Of a stretch of DNA of 64,000 nt, positions 43,752 through 53,009 are shown in pieces. The stretch is from Calothrix sp. NIES-2100 (GTDB lineage Bacteria > Cyanobacteriota > Cyanobacteriia > Cyanobacteriales > Nostocaceae). The DNA is taken from the NCBI RefSeq assembly GCF_002368195.1, contig NZ_AP018178.1:5670145-5734144 (forward strand), given 5' to 3'. Positions within the stretch are counted from its first letter, which is position 1; each line of letters opens with the position of its first letter. The position numbers were made by a program, and so were the translations under genes. The notes below the pieces were generated by a model. It saw only the letters and a program-made list of their open reading frames with translations, ran no database searches and was not told the DNA's origin.

Positions 43752-44166
43752 GTCTAAAACCTCGCCCTGGAAGGGCGACTTTATTGGTAAAATCACTTTA
43801 ACAGGAGGGTAATCAACCTGTTTAAAAACCCGATTGCTACCTAACACGTAGACGCTGTACCTTGACAACTGAATCTAGGGGGTTCTACAAGTTGCTCTAG
43901 TAGTGCTTTTGCACAACCTGAACGTAGGTAAAAGATTCACAGGAGCTAGACTACCAGCATTAAACAAAAAACAAATTTTGCACGGCAGTTGCTTCAAGTC
44001 GGGAAACCGCAAGGGCGCACTGCCTCAGCAATGCAACTACGGTAGGGCATACCGGAAGTTAAAGCTTGGGGAGAGAACCACCTCTGGGTTAGGTAACGCA
44101 AGGAGCCTAGTCTAAGTGGACTCGCTGAACCAAGAATCCTCGTACCTTTAGGTCGAGGAGTGTCAA
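43752..44166 (+). mobile_element. IS200/IS605-type derivative without tnpA or tnpB
   Basis: The right end GAATCCTCGTACC-TTTA-GGTCGAGGAGTG-TCAA ends at 44166 and has the hairpin-TCAA layout of IS605 right ends; the tnpB element at 24443 has a very similar end. A hairpin TCGCCCT/AGGGCGA (43762-43778) probably marks the left end. Between them are about 400 bp without a transposase frame. Confidence 0.65.
43965..44166 (+). ncRNA. Candidate omega-RNA-like transcript of a tnpB-less element
   Basis: The 200 bp before the right end are GC-rich and foldable (for example GTCGGGAAACCGCAAGGGCG and GAGAACCACCTCTGGG) and end in the hairpin and TCAA that in IS605 elements precede the guide. The guide would start at 44167 (ATCTCTTGTTAATTATATTT). 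Boundaries at the 5' side are a guess. It runs antisense to the ebo operon. Confidence 0.5.
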
Positions 44167-44202
44167 ATCTCTTGTTAATTATATTTGTGTCTTGACACTC
44201 CC

Positions 44203-44357
44203 CGTCATTGCCAGAAGCAATCTCAGTCATTGCGATTGCTACTCTCCCTTGAACGCTCCGCGAACGTCGTTCCTTCTCTCTTCTCCCAAAGGGAGACGCT
44301 GCGCGAACGAGACGCTGCGCGTTAAGCGAAGCTATGCCGCAGGCTTTACGCAATGAC
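44203..44357. repeat. Dispersed inverted-repeat element with GTCATTGC ends
   Basis: Ends CGTCATTGCCAG and TTTACGCAATGACA, with AGACGCTGCGCGAACGAGAC inside. Same family as 3151-3299. Confidence 0.6.
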
Positions 44358-44366
44358 ATCTTAAAT

Positions 44367-45593
44367 TTAACTACCAGCAAAATTATTTAATACCCACTCA
44401 TATTCACGTTGAATAGAAGTCAGCATATCTATCTTCATTGCTGATGGTAATACATCCCATGTATAAGTTTCAATTTCCAGATATGGGCAAGCATTATTTT
44501 GCTGAAGTAATTGTAAAATAGCCACAATATCATCTTGCGTAGACTGCAAAATTTCATAATCCCGGATGAAAATAGGGACATGAAAGTGAGTCCGCCATTC
44601 CTCAGCTAGCGATTGTTCTAATTGCGGTAATGCATTGATTAAATCAGGATAGTGATACAGCGTACCGTCATTACGACGTTCTATTACTTGATGAAGATAA
44701 GTAGATTCAGCAAAAGGTTGTAAGCGCTCAACTATTAAACTCCGTTGCTCAAGCTCAGATGGAATGTTTACTTGAATTGCTGCACTAATTTGCATCTTGC
44801 CGATTTTAATCCCCGCTGATTGCAACCGCCCAAACACAGATTCAGGCTGCTCATATTCTACTGAAAAATGGCAAGTGTCATAACAAATGCGTACATGGTC
44901 AAGCAATTTACTTTCTGCTAAACTCTGTTCAATCTGTAATTTTTCTCCTAAATAATTACCTGCAATCGGCAATAACCAATTTTGATAAAAATCAATTACT
45001 TCAGCAGTATTCTCAATTAAACCATCAGGCTCAGGTTCCAAATCAATATGCAGCAACTTACCTGTGGCTTGATGAATACGAATCATTTCCGCCACAACTG
45101 CGGCGATATTTAAACAGCTACTCTTGAAAACTATATCCTTCTTTTCTTCAGCTTCTAACCACCAAGGTTTATATGATAAAGGTAATGTAGAAATTCCGCC
45201 ATCTAAACCTTCAGGTAACAAAGCCGCTAAGATTTTGGTTAAGTTTAATGTATATTCTACACGTTCCTGATTTGACCAATCTGGTGCATAAACTTGGTCT
45301 TTGACAATTTGTCGATGAAATCCCCCGTAAGGAAAGCCATTTAAGGTAAAAACGTATAAATCTTTTTGACTGAGCCAAGTTTGGAAATCAGCTAAATTGT
45401 TACCTGCTAAAAGTTCTTTAGCGGCTGTATCTGCTAATCGTAAACCAATCCCAAATGGTCTTTGGGGTGAGAGACGAGATTTGAGTTCGGGAATATATTT
45501 CTCTAAATTGGCAAAGACTTCTCCCCAACTTTCACCAGGATGAATATTTGTGCAATAAGTAAGGTGGAAGTTGTTATTTTTGGTAATTTTCAT
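44367..45593 (-). CDS. eboE: EboE, sugar phosphate isomerase/epimerase-like (xylose isomerase-like TIM barrel)
   Basis: 408 residues from ATG 45593 (an upstream frame to 45692 runs through a repeat and is unlikely). TIM-barrel signatures of the AP-endonuclease-2/xylose isomerase family are seen: LHIDLEPEPDGLIEN and ICYDTCHFSVEYE hold the metal Asp, Glu and His. It is in the ebo set and sits downstream of eboC, separated by a 120-bp gap with a CCGACTTC palindrome. Role in cyanobacteria: export of secondary metabolite precursors; exact reaction unknown. Confidence 0.82.
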   Translation of the reverse strand: MKITKNNNFHLTYCTNIHPGESWGEVFANLEKYIPELKSRLSPQRPFGIGLRLADTAAKELLAGNNLADFQTWLSQKDLYVFTLNGFPYGGFHRQIVKDQVYAPDWSNQERVEYTLNLTKILAALLPEGLDGGISTLPLSYKPWWLEAEEKKDIVFKSSCLNIAAVVAEMIRIHQATGKLLHIDLEPEPDGLIENTAEVIDFYQNWLLPIAGNYLGEKLQIEQSLAESKLLDHVRICYDTCHFSVEYEQPESVFGRLQSAGIKIGKMQISAAIQVNIPSELEQRSLIVERLQPFAESTYLHQVIERRNDGTLYHYPDLINALPQLEQSLAEEWRTHFHVPIFIRDYEILQSTQDDIVAILQLLQQNNACPYLEIETYTWDVLPSAMKIDMLTSIQREYEWVLNNFAGS

Positions 45594-45647
45594 GTGATAG
45601 ATTAATACCTTATTAGGGGTTAGAGAATGTTTTCGCTGCAAGCTCCC

Positions 45648-45668
45648 CGACTTCTTAAAGAAGTCGGA
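45648..45668. repeat. Palindromic repeat CCGACTTCTT-A-AAGAAGTCGG
   Basis: Perfect arms around a single base, upstream of eboE. An extended copy with GATCCCC flanks is at 58437-58468. It may act as a terminator-like hairpin or is simply a dispersed repeat. Confidence 0.55.
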
Positions 45669-45713
45669 GATCTGACCTCTCGCGTTTACCATCTGCCTTA
45701 CTTTAAGTTACCT

Positions 45714-46649
45714 TTAAGTTACAGCAAATATTTTGGCGAATGACATGGAAATGGGCAGTAAAATTAGGACTAATAAACCATAAGTTAAACCAGCGAAACC
45801 AGCGGCAATGGTTGCATCTAAAATAATTAGAGATAACACACCAACTTTGACTGCATTGCGGATTTTTTCTGGTACTGGTTCACGAGCTGCTTGGATAAAA
45901 TTAGGTAATACTCGCACAGCTAATAAAGCCGCAAATGGTAATGCAGCAATTACTGTATATTCTGTGAAAATTCCTAACCCTAAAACTGCTGTTAATACTA
46001 TTGCAATTAAAATTAATGCTATTACTCCCGTAATCTTTTTACCGCCGTGAACTTCTCCTTGACTAATTGCGGTAATTGCAGCAATGTAAAGTACCGGAAT
46101 TAAGGCTAAATACCAACGTTCCCAAACTATTGCAGGTAAAGCACTGACACCTAATAATAAGTTGCTACCACGGCACAAACCCATATTCAAAGGGCCAAAA
46201 AAGGGATGATGCTTCCCTAGAGAATCATACAGTAGGGCTGCAAAAGTAATGAATATGGCGATCGCACAACTCAACCAAGATACTTGAGAAGCTGCAAAAA
46301 GTGCGATCGCAAATAATATACTTCCCAATAAAGCAGCGTTCTCACGAGACACCCGTCCACTAGGAATTGCTCTTGATGGGCGTTCTTGTCGATCTAATTC
46401 GGCATCGAAAACATCGTTAAAAACGATACCACCACCATACAAACCAGTTGTAGCTAATAACAACCACGCTAATGGAGTTAAACTAGCAAAATTTGCTGAA
46501 TTGTTGATTAATTGCGCAAAAATAAATCCGGAGCCAGAAGCCGCAAAACCAACTAAAATATCAGCCCAAGCGGTAACAATGTTTGCTGGGCGCATCAACT
46601 CTAAATATCCGCGCCAGCTTTGAAAATTTAAATTTGTAATATTTGTCAT
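45714..46649 (-). CDS. eboC: EboC, UbiA-like prenyltransferase
   Basis: 311 residues with about nine membrane spans and the first prenyltransferase motif NDVFDAELDRQERPSRAIPS (N-D-x-x-D-x-x-x-D). It transfers or handles an isoprenoid chain in the membrane. In the ebo cluster it is proposed to help a precursor cross the membrane. The start ATG 46649 lies in a TTTGTCA repeat tract (46642-46679), so the ribosome-binding site is weak. It is 60 bp after eboB on the same strand. Confidence 0.88.
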   Translation of the reverse strand: MTNITNLNFQSWRGYLELMRPANIVTAWADILVGFAASGSGFIFAQLINNSANFASLTPLAWLLLATTGLYGGGIVFNDVFDAELDRQERPSRAIPSGRVSRENAALLGSILFAIALFAASQVSWLSCAIAIFITFAALLYDSLGKHHPFFGPLNMGLCRGSNLLLGVSALPAIVWERWYLALIPVLYIAAITAISQGEVHGGKKITGVIALILIAIVLTAVLGLGIFTEYTVIAALPFAALLAVRVLPNFIQAAREPVPEKIRNAVKVGVLSLIILDATIAAGFAGLTYGLLVLILLPISMSFAKIFAVT

Positions 46650-46679
46650 TTGTCATTTGTCATTTGTCATTTGTCATTT
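46642..46679. repeat. TTTGTCA heptamer tract
   Basis: Five repeats between eboB and eboC. It overlaps the first codons of eboC. Confidence 0.8.
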
Positions 46680-46709
46680 CACCGCGTCTCCGTGTCTTCT
46701 TCCAATCCC

Positions 46710-47645
46710 CTACTCAATCAGTACATAATCTGCAACCGACTGAATCCCTGGTTCCTGTCCTCGCAATACTGAGTTTCCATTGAACAACTGACGCTGATCG
46801 GCAGATGGAGCATCTAGCCAGTCTGAAGCTTTCATTTGCCCTGTTTGTCCGTAAGCTGCCAGGGCGTTTTCGTAACAAACTGCTTGTACGTATTTTTCGG
46901 GTATGCCATTTTCTAACATCAATTGCGCTGTTTTCGGGACTGCTAAGGGGTCGCTCACACCCCAATCGGCGCTACTATCAACAATAATGCGACGAACGCT
47001 ATCGCGTCCCGCTTCGCTAACGCTTCCGTACTGGCGGACAATCTCTACCATCCTGGCGTTACCCATTTTGGTTTTTGGGTAAATTGTGAAAGCCGCCCAA
47101 AAGCCTCGGTTTAAAACTTCTGCCACGGTTTCTTCGTTGTTGTGGTCAATAATTACTTGTGCAGGATCTAGTCCATATTCAATACAGCGATCCATGCTGC
47201 GGCTAGCACCTTCTTTTTTATTTCGATGAGGTGTATGAATTAATACCAGCATGTCGAGTTCTTTGGCTAGCGCTAATTGTTGGCAAAAGTATTTATCTTC
47301 TGCTTCTGTCATGTCGTCATAGCCAATTTCCCCAATGGCGACAACACCTTCTTTACACGCATATAGTGGTAGCAATTCCATCACTTCTGCGGCTAAGGGT
47401 TCGTTGTTCGCTTCTTTGGGGTTGAGGCCGATGGTGCAGTAATGTTGAATACCAAATTGACTAGCTCGAAAGCGTTCCCAGCCAACAAGGCTGCTAAAGT
47501 AGTCTTTGAATGAGCCAGCAGTTGTGCGGAGTTGTCCTAACCAGAAGGATGGTTCAATAACTGCGACAATACCATGTTCCCGCATGATTAGGTAATCGTA
47601 GGTAGTACGGGAACACATGTGAATGTGAGGGTCGATAAACATCAT
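46710..47645 (-). CDS. eboB: EboB, TatD-like metal-dependent hydrolase
   Basis: 311 residues of amidohydrolase fold. Metal ligands are visible in DPHIHMCS (H-x-H), in VAIGEIGYDD (Glu), in LIHTPHRNK (His), in VIIDHNNE (His) and in DSSADWG (Asp). It is the second gene of the ebo set. A TatD-like nuclease or esterase role is possible; natural substrate unknown. Confidence 0.87.
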   Translation of the reverse strand: MMFIDPHIHMCSRTTYDYLIMREHGIVAVIEPSFWLGQLRTTAGSFKDYFSSLVGWERFRASQFGIQHYCTIGLNPKEANNEPLAAEVMELLPLYACKEGVVAIGEIGYDDMTEAEDKYFCQQLALAKELDMLVLIHTPHRNKKEGASRSMDRCIEYGLDPAQVIIDHNNEETVAEVLNRGFWAAFTIYPKTKMGNARMVEIVRQYGSVSEAGRDSVRRIIVDSSADWGVSDPLAVPKTAQLMLENGIPEKYVQAVCYENALAAYGQTGQMKASDWLDAPSADQRQLFNGNSVLRGQEPGIQSVADYVLIE

Positions 47646-47655
47646 AAATACAATA

Positions 47656-47698
47656 GGGGTTAGGGGTTAGGGGTTAGGGACTAGGGGTTAGGGGTTTG
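47656..47698. repeat. GGGGTTA heptamer repeat
   Basis: Six GGGGTTA-type units with one GGGACTA variant, between eboA and eboB. Known STRR type in heterocystous cyanobacteria. Confidence 0.85.
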
Positions 47699-47795
47699 TA
47701 TTGAATACAAATGAAAAGCGCTATATTTTAAGTTCGATTAATTACTTATAATTCAAAACTCTCCGCGTCACCGTGTCCCCGTGTCCCCGCGTCAG

Positions 47796-48677
47796 TTATT
47801 TGCAGACTGCTAGGCGATCGCTGTTAAAATTACTCCAAGTTAGTTCGCCTTGTTGAATGGCTGACTGTAATTTTGGGTAACGCGAGAGTAATACTTGCGC
47901 TTCGGGTAAAGACGATTCTGAACAAGCTAATGCGGCTGCTTGTTGTTCGATAATGTCGCCATCTGCCAATACTTTGGCTAAATCTGCAACAATTGCACTA
48001 TCAGCAAACTTTCCTACTGGTCGCCATAGTTCTGGTGATACTGGGCGTTTAGCCGCCCAACGTTCATGGGCATAGTTTACCAACATCCTTGCTAATTCTG
48101 GGTTGGCACGCCGATCTAAACCATAAATTAGATGTAAAGGACTCCCGACAAACAAAGCTTTCAATACCATCTGATTCCAAGCAATATCGTCTAAATAATC
48201 CGCCGGATACGGATTACGTAGGGCGATCGCACTAAAAACATTACTCATGTTACTACGAATACCTTCAGCAGCGCGTTGGCGATGTAACTCTGGATGCGGT
48301 AATAAAGGTAGACTTTGATACAGCGCAACCAACTCTCCCAGATCCGCAGTACTGAAAACTTTATCAAGCGATCGCACATAATCCTCGGTGCGATCGTCGG
48401 GTAAAGCCAGCACCAAGATTGTTCGACCCGCTTGATCCACAGTCCAATCACCAGGAAACCAACCTGGAACTAGATCTTCGGCTGCTGCTAAGTCTTGGGG
48501 TGTTAGCTGCAAATGATTTTTACCTAAATAACGTGGTACAGCGCTGAAAGCTGTAAAAAACACTCGCTCAGGTGCGCCGTTGGCAATTTGTGACTGCTTT
48601 TGTTCCAGCCAAGCCAACCCTGCTGGGGAAACAGACTGTTCTAACCAATAATATAACAACTTTTTTACAGTACTCAT
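47796..48677 (-). CDS. eboA: EboA family protein
   Basis: 293 residues, soluble and helix-rich, with no catalytic motif visible. The conserved stretch AIALRNPYPADYL, the WNQMVLKALFVG segment and the LIYGLDRRANPELARML region identify EboA. It is the first gene of the minus-strand ebo run. Its role within precursor export is unknown. The divergent eboD gene begins about 510 bp upstream. Confidence 0.85.
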   Translation of the reverse strand: MSTVKKLLYYWLEQSVSPAGLAWLEQKQSQIANGAPERVFFTAFSAVPRYLGKNHLQLTPQDLAAAEDLVPGWFPGDWTVDQAGRTILVLALPDDRTEDYVRSLDKVFSTADLGELVALYQSLPLLPHPELHRQRAAEGIRSNMSNVFSAIALRNPYPADYLDDIAWNQMVLKALFVGSPLHLIYGLDRRANPELARMLVNYAHERWAAKRPVSPELWRPVGKFADSAIVADLAKVLADGDIIEQQAAALACSESSLPEAQVLLSRYPKLQSAIQQGELTWSNFNSDRLAVCK

Positions 48678-49188
48678 GAATTAATTCACAATAATTACTT
48701 AAGTTTTTTGTGTAACAAACTTAAGGTAAAGTATTTGTTAATATATGGTTAAGCAAAGTTTAAATTTAGAAAAAATATTAACTCTTTAAAAAGCATACTC
48801 AATGTATGAAAATTTCTTTGTGAAAACTTTATTGAAACTCCAAGAAGTTCGCCAATTACAAAAAGATAGTATAAAGATGTAGTTAGAACGCTAAATTATC
48901 AAACCACTTTTTATAGAATACGGTTACACAAACAATTCAGTAATGGTATTTAATTTATAGCTAAAAGCTCAAGAAAAAGTTCGCCTAATTTTTGAATGCA
49001 TCTACTAGAAAAATATCTATTTAAACTACTTAAAAAGTGAGTTAATAGCGGTTCTTATTTGCATTGGTTACAGCATAATAACAATTCTCAAACGTAGGTT
49101 CATGGTCTGCCTATCCATAACTGTTACCTACCTAAGCAAATAAGTTCAGGAATTTAATGGAATTTTAATAGGAATGCATTGATTTGTA
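48678..49188. promoter_or_regulatory. Divergent promoter region of eboA and eboD
   Basis: A 511-bp AT-rich gap with no gene. It must hold the promoters of both flanking operons. I see no clear operator, so only its position is informative. Confidence 0.45.
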
Positions 49189-50406
49189 TTGTCAAAAAAT
49201 ATTCCTGAAAAACTAAAAATGTTGATTACACATAAGAGTCCGGTTAGCCTGCAACCAATTCAGCAATCTGTCCGCGTCCAATTTAATTATGATGTTCATT
49301 TCACTAATGGGTTATTTGATTTAGATAATCCTTTACTAGCGCAGGTGATTGCAGTAGATGGAGAAATCAAGCCGAAAAAATTGCTAGTAGTTGTAGACGA
49401 AGGATTATTAAAACATCATCAAAGATTGCTGACGAAAATATCAATTTATGCCAAATTTTATGAAGAGGCTATTACCTTAAGCCAGCAACCAATTACTATT
49501 CCGGGTGGAGAATCAGTTAAGAACGAACCAAAATTTGTAGAGCAAATTCATCAGCTGATTGATGCAGGTGGATTATGTCGCCACTCTTATGTTTTAGCGA
49601 TTGGTGGTGGAGCATTTTTGGACATGGTAGGATATGCCGCAGCCACCGCTCACCGAGGAATTCGACTGCTACGCGTACCGACCACAGTATTAGGGCAAAA
49701 CGATTCGGGGGTAGGAGTAAAGAACGGAATTAATGCCTTTGGTAAGAAAAATTTTCTTGGCACATTTATGCCACCTTATGCAGTCTTGAACGACTTTGAT
49801 TTTCTCACAAGTCTTGACGATCGCGATTGGCGATCGGGGATTGCAGAGGCGGTGAAGGTAGCATTAATTAAAGATGCAAATTTCTTTGATTCTATTACAA
49901 CTGATGCCGATAAATTAGCTCATCGTGACATGAAAGCAATGGAAAAGCTTATCTATCGTTGCGCTCAGTTACACTTAGAACATATTGCCACAAGCGGCGA
50001 TCCGTTTGAAAAAGGTTCATCCCGTCCTTTAGATTTTGGACATTGGGCTGCTCATAAATTAGAACAGATTACAAATTACAAATTACGTCACGGTGAAGCT
50101 GTAGCAATTGGTATTGCTTTAGATAGTACCTATTCCTATTTAATTGGGCTGCTGACAGAATCAGAATGGCAAAATATTCTCGCCACACTCAAGAGATTAG
50201 GATTCACTTTATATGTATCTGCCCTCACAGAGCAATTACATCAACCAGATCATCCCCATAACTTATTTAATGGGCTTACCGAGTTCCGCGAACACTTAGG
50301 TGGACAGTTAACAATTACTCTGCTCCAAGGAATTGGACAAGGTATAGAAGTTCATCAAGTAGATTTATCTGTGTACAGAGAAGCTATTTCGATGCTGCAA
50401 ACTTAG
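49189..50406 (+). CDS. eboD: EboD-type 3-dehydroquinate synthase-like protein
   Basis: 405 residues from a TTG at 49189; ATG 49219 (MLITHKSPVSLQ) would give 395 and may be the true start. NAD-binding IPGGESVKN and AIGGGAFLDMVGYAAAT, zinc ligands in GIAEAVKVALI, FGHWAAHKLE and RHGEAVAIG. This DHQ synthase/sugar-phosphate cyclase fold is a known ebo member. Here it is divergent from eboABCE rather than in line. Whether it still makes dehydroquinate cannot be said. Confidence 0.82.
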   Translation: MSKNIPEKLKMLITHKSPVSLQPIQQSVRVQFNYDVHFTNGLFDLDNPLLAQVIAVDGEIKPKKLLVVVDEGLLKHHQRLLTKISIYAKFYEEAITLSQQPITIPGGESVKNEPKFVEQIHQLIDAGGLCRHSYVLAIGGGAFLDMVGYAAATAHRGIRLLRVPTTVLGQNDSGVGVKNGINAFGKKNFLGTFMPPYAVLNDFDFLTSLDDRDWRSGIAEAVKVALIKDANFFDSITTDADKLAHRDMKAMEKLIYRCAQLHLEHIATSGDPFEKGSSRPLDFGHWAAHKLEQITNYKLRHGEAVAIGIALDSTYSYLIGLLTESEWQNILATLKRLGFTLYVSALTEQLHQPDHPHNLFNGLTEFREHLGGQLTITLLQGIGQGIEVHQVDLSVYREAISMLQT

Positions 50407-50455
50407 CAAGTTTCTTAGGGACTTACTCGTAAAAAAATATTCCATTGCTATTGTT

Positions 50456-50560
50456 AAGTAGGTCAACCTTAAAAAAGGTAAAATAGATCCTTTGCGATTA
50501 CTTCGCTACACTACGTTCCGCTCGTAATGACATTTGACGTTTAATTAGTTTGAACTACTT
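50456..50560. mobile_element. MITE, 105 bp, AAGTAGGTCAACC ends (copy 2)
   Basis: Same length as 34087-34191 and nearly identical, with AAGTAGGTCAACCTTAAA and TTTGAACTACTT ends and TA on both sides. Located just past eboD. Confidence 0.8.
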
Positions 50561-50570
50561 AATTGTTGAT

Positions 50571-50606
50571 GGTTGACAGTCAACAGTCAACCGTCAACCG
50601 TCAACA
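50571..50606. repeat. STRR heptamer tract
   Basis: GTCAACA and GTCAACC units, same family as 15655-15703. Confidence 0.8.
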
Positions 50607-50621
50607 ACTTTAACAAAATAA

Positions 50622-51299
50622 TTAATTAAAGCGATCAACCACCCGTTTGACACTATTTGCTTGCCATTGCGATCCGCGCTCGGTTTTGTAACCATTAAGA
50701 TTCATCCAAGCGGCGATCGCTTGAAAACTCTTACCGCTTTGGTGTTGTCTGCGGATGGCTTCGATCGCGTCCAATTCATCTTGATCGGGGACTATTTCAC
50801 CGTTAACGGTTTTCTGAGCAAAGGTGGGAGAACCGTAAGCATAAGCATCTTTCTCTAATTTTGCTCGTTTCTCACCTTGGATGCGTTCTCGGTTCATCCC
50901 AGCTTCTAACTGTGCAACTGCGGCCATCATTGTGAGGATCATTTTTTGGGTGGGAGTACTGGTGTCTACCTCCACATCCAGCAATATTAAGTTTTTATTG
51001 AGTGGTTTAAGAACATCGTCAACAAGGAGCAGGACATCTTTGGCATTACGGACAAGACGATCGAGTTTTAAAGCCACAATTCCATCGGCTTCGTCTTGGC
51101 GTAACATATCGAGCGCTTTGTTAAATTCCGGTCTTGTACCTACATCTTTCTTTGTCCCGGCTGTGACTTCCCGGACTACCGCCACTAATTCATAATCAAA
51201 GGCTTGGCAATAAGCTTTAATTTTGCGCTCTTGATCGGGCAAGGAAGTATTGTATTCCTGCTCAATTGGGGAAACTCTCGTGTAACCTATTAAGCGCAT
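50622..51299 (-). CDS. Serine recombinase (resolvase/invertase family)
   Basis: 225 residues. The catalytic Ser lies in GYTRVSPIEQ; AVVREVTAGTKKDVGTRPEF and ALKLDRLVRNAKDVLLL supply the conserved Arg residues. The C-terminal part (DAIEAIRRQHQSGKSFQAIAAWMN, then RGSQWQANSVKRVVDR) is a helix-turn-helix. It would cut and rejoin DNA at paired sites. No partner sites were identified next to it; the MITE and STRR sequences just downstream show this is an insertion-prone spot. Confidence 0.88.
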   Translation of the reverse strand: MRLIGYTRVSPIEQEYNTSLPDQERKIKAYCQAFDYELVAVVREVTAGTKKDVGTRPEFNKALDMLRQDEADGIVALKLDRLVRNAKDVLLLVDDVLKPLNKNLILLDVEVDTSTPTQKMILTMMAAVAQLEAGMNRERIQGEKRAKLEKDAYAYGSPTFAQKTVNGEIVPDQDELDAIEAIRRQHQSGKSFQAIAAWMNLNGYKTERGSQWQANSVKRVVDRFN

Positions 51300-51408
51300 A
51301 ACTACATAGTAAATATTTGAGCTACTTTAATTAGTACATTGAATATATAGCAGATTGCAATGCAAGTAAGGTAGAGATAATTCTCTGGGGGGCACAACAG
51401 TGTTCATA

Positions 51409-51495
51409 GGTGTCAACTTAAGTTCAAAGGCTTATCCCACAAGCATTTTACCCCACCCCCAACCCCTCCCCGCAAGCGAGGAGGGGAGGTTTTGC
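51409..51495. repeat. GGTGTCAACTTAA-type element fragment
   Basis: GGTGTCAACTTAAGTTCAAA then TTATCCCACAAGCATTTTAC and a CCCCTCCCC/GGGGAGG hairpin match 9328-9420 closely. It ends inside the 3' region of the trehalase gene. Confidence 0.7.
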
Positions 51496-51500
51496 CCAAA

Positions 51501-53009
51501 TCACGCCAAAGTTGCCAGGAGTTCGAGAACAACACCATTAGTCCAGCCAAAGCCGACTTCGTTAGAACTGTATCCAAAGCAGATTTCGTCAGAAACTTGA
51601 GCAGAACAGCGTTCGACATCGTATTTTTCCACCAAACTACCGCGACGCTCAAATTCTTTAATTACCATAGCTAGGAATTTACGCGCAATGCGATCGCCTT
51701 GTTGATGATAGCCATAGCGGTGTAATCCTTGCACAGCAATTAATGTCAATGGTGCCCAACCAAAGGGCGCATCCCACTGGTTACCGGTGACACGAGTACT
51801 GGTAAATATTCCCCCTGGTGCTTCAAATAAAGAGAGATTTGACGCAACGCTTTTGGCTTGTGCTTGGGAGGCGATTCCCATCCACAAAGGATAAAAGGTG
51901 GTAGCAAATTCGTAATAGCGGCGGTTTCCACTGTGGAAATTATAGTCCAGATATAGCCCCTGTTTTTCATCCCAAAGATATTGATTCATGCGATCGCGGC
52001 GGACATCTGCGCGATCGCGCCATTGTTGCGCTAGTTGTTCGTTGCCTAAAATATCGTTAATTTGTGCTAAATCTTGTTCCATTTGATAAAGCAAACTATT
52101 CAGGCACACAGGGGCGTAGTGGATAATATCGATACTGAAAGGGCCAAAGCGATTACTGATATCAAAGCCGGATTCGCGCATTGTGCGATCGCCTTTGTAA
52201 AATAGATTGCTTAATTCGTCTGTCTCCCGGTTGTAGTAAAGGCTGACATCATAATCTTCAATCTCAAACCGTTGATAGTGTTCTTTGACACGTTCATAGT
52301 GGCTTTTTCCTTCCTCATCCCGTTCCGAGAACAAAACTTCTGGCGCAGGGCCATCACCCAAGGCATAATATCTTGATAAACCTGTGGCGGGGTTGAGGTG
52401 GGGCGGTACTACCCAGTAATAGTAAAACTGCTCTAACAGCGGTACAGTTAAACTCAGCCATTCTTGGTCTTGGGTATGCTGGAATAATGCTAAAACCATC
52501 ATACTCAGGACTGGGGGTTGCGATCGCGACAGCATATAAGTACGGTTGGAATTGAGAATTGTACCGTAATGCTGCACTTGGTAAAGTAACTGATCGACTT
52601 GACTTTGAGCTAGTTCCCATTCGCCATCTCGTAACAGCCCTAACAAAATAAAATAGCTGTCCCAACCATACATTTCATTAAAGCGTCCACCAGGGACAAC
52701 ATAAGGCCCGGGAAGGTACAGCAATCCATGTTCCTCAATCGCCTCAACTTCCTGTGGTAGAGTGCGAATTTCAATCTGGCGCATATCTTCTTTAGAAAGC
52801 GATCGCTCCAACACAGACTGAATGTTAGGATTATCTTCGCTGGGGGAAATGTAAACTAGCCAAGGAGTTCCTGGTTTATGCTCTAGCTTAGTATCTTTGG
52901 CAGATTGCAACAAATGTTCGTGCGATCGCGTTAATGTTTTCCACGTTTTTTTAATATAGGTGCGTACAGCGTCAATTTGTGCGGTGGTAAATGGTGATGT
53001 AGTTGTCAT
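51501..53009 (-). CDS. treH: Trehalase (GH37)
   Basis: 502 residues from ATG 53009 (the frame opens at 53051). The two GH37 signatures are present: PGGRFNEMYGWDSYF and QWDAPFGWAPLT, with the catalytic Asp in the conserved ESGFDISNRF region. It splits trehalose to two glucose molecules. It is third in the treZ-treY-treH run, the same gene order as in Anabaena sp. PCC 7120, where these genes respond to drying. The downstream end touches a repeat. Confidence 0.92.
   Translation of the reverse strand: MTTTSPFTTAQIDAVRTYIKKTWKTLTRSHEHLLQSAKDTKLEHKPGTPWLVYISPSEDNPNIQSVLERSLSKEDMRQIEIRTLPQEVEAIEEHGLLYLPGPYVVPGGRFNEMYGWDSYFILLGLLRDGEWELAQSQVDQLLYQVQHYGTILNSNRTYMLSRSQPPVLSMMVLALFQHTQDQEWLSLTVPLLEQFYYYWVVPPHLNPATGLSRYYALGDGPAPEVLFSERDEEGKSHYERVKEHYQRFEIEDYDVSLYYNRETDELSNLFYKGDRTMRESGFDISNRFGPFSIDIIHYAPVCLNSLLYQMEQDLAQINDILGNEQLAQQWRDRADVRRDRMNQYLWDEKQGLYLDYNFHSGNRRYYEFATTFYPLWMGIASQAQAKSVASNLSLFEAPGGIFTSTRVTGNQWDAPFGWAPLTLIAVQGLHRYGYHQQGDRIARKFLAMVIKEFERRGSLVEKYDVERCSAQVSDEICFGYSSNEVGFGWTNGVVLELLATLA

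Larger units (their letters stand above)
43733..44366. other. Gap between eboE and eboF filled by two elements
   Basis: Holds the tnpB-less IS605 derivative (43752-44166) followed by the GTCATTGCG repeat (44203-44357). No gene. Confidence 0.6.

Noticed and set aside
43903..44115. 70-codon frame in the tnpB-less element
   Set aside because: Lies in the presumed RNA region; no TnpB motif in the translation.
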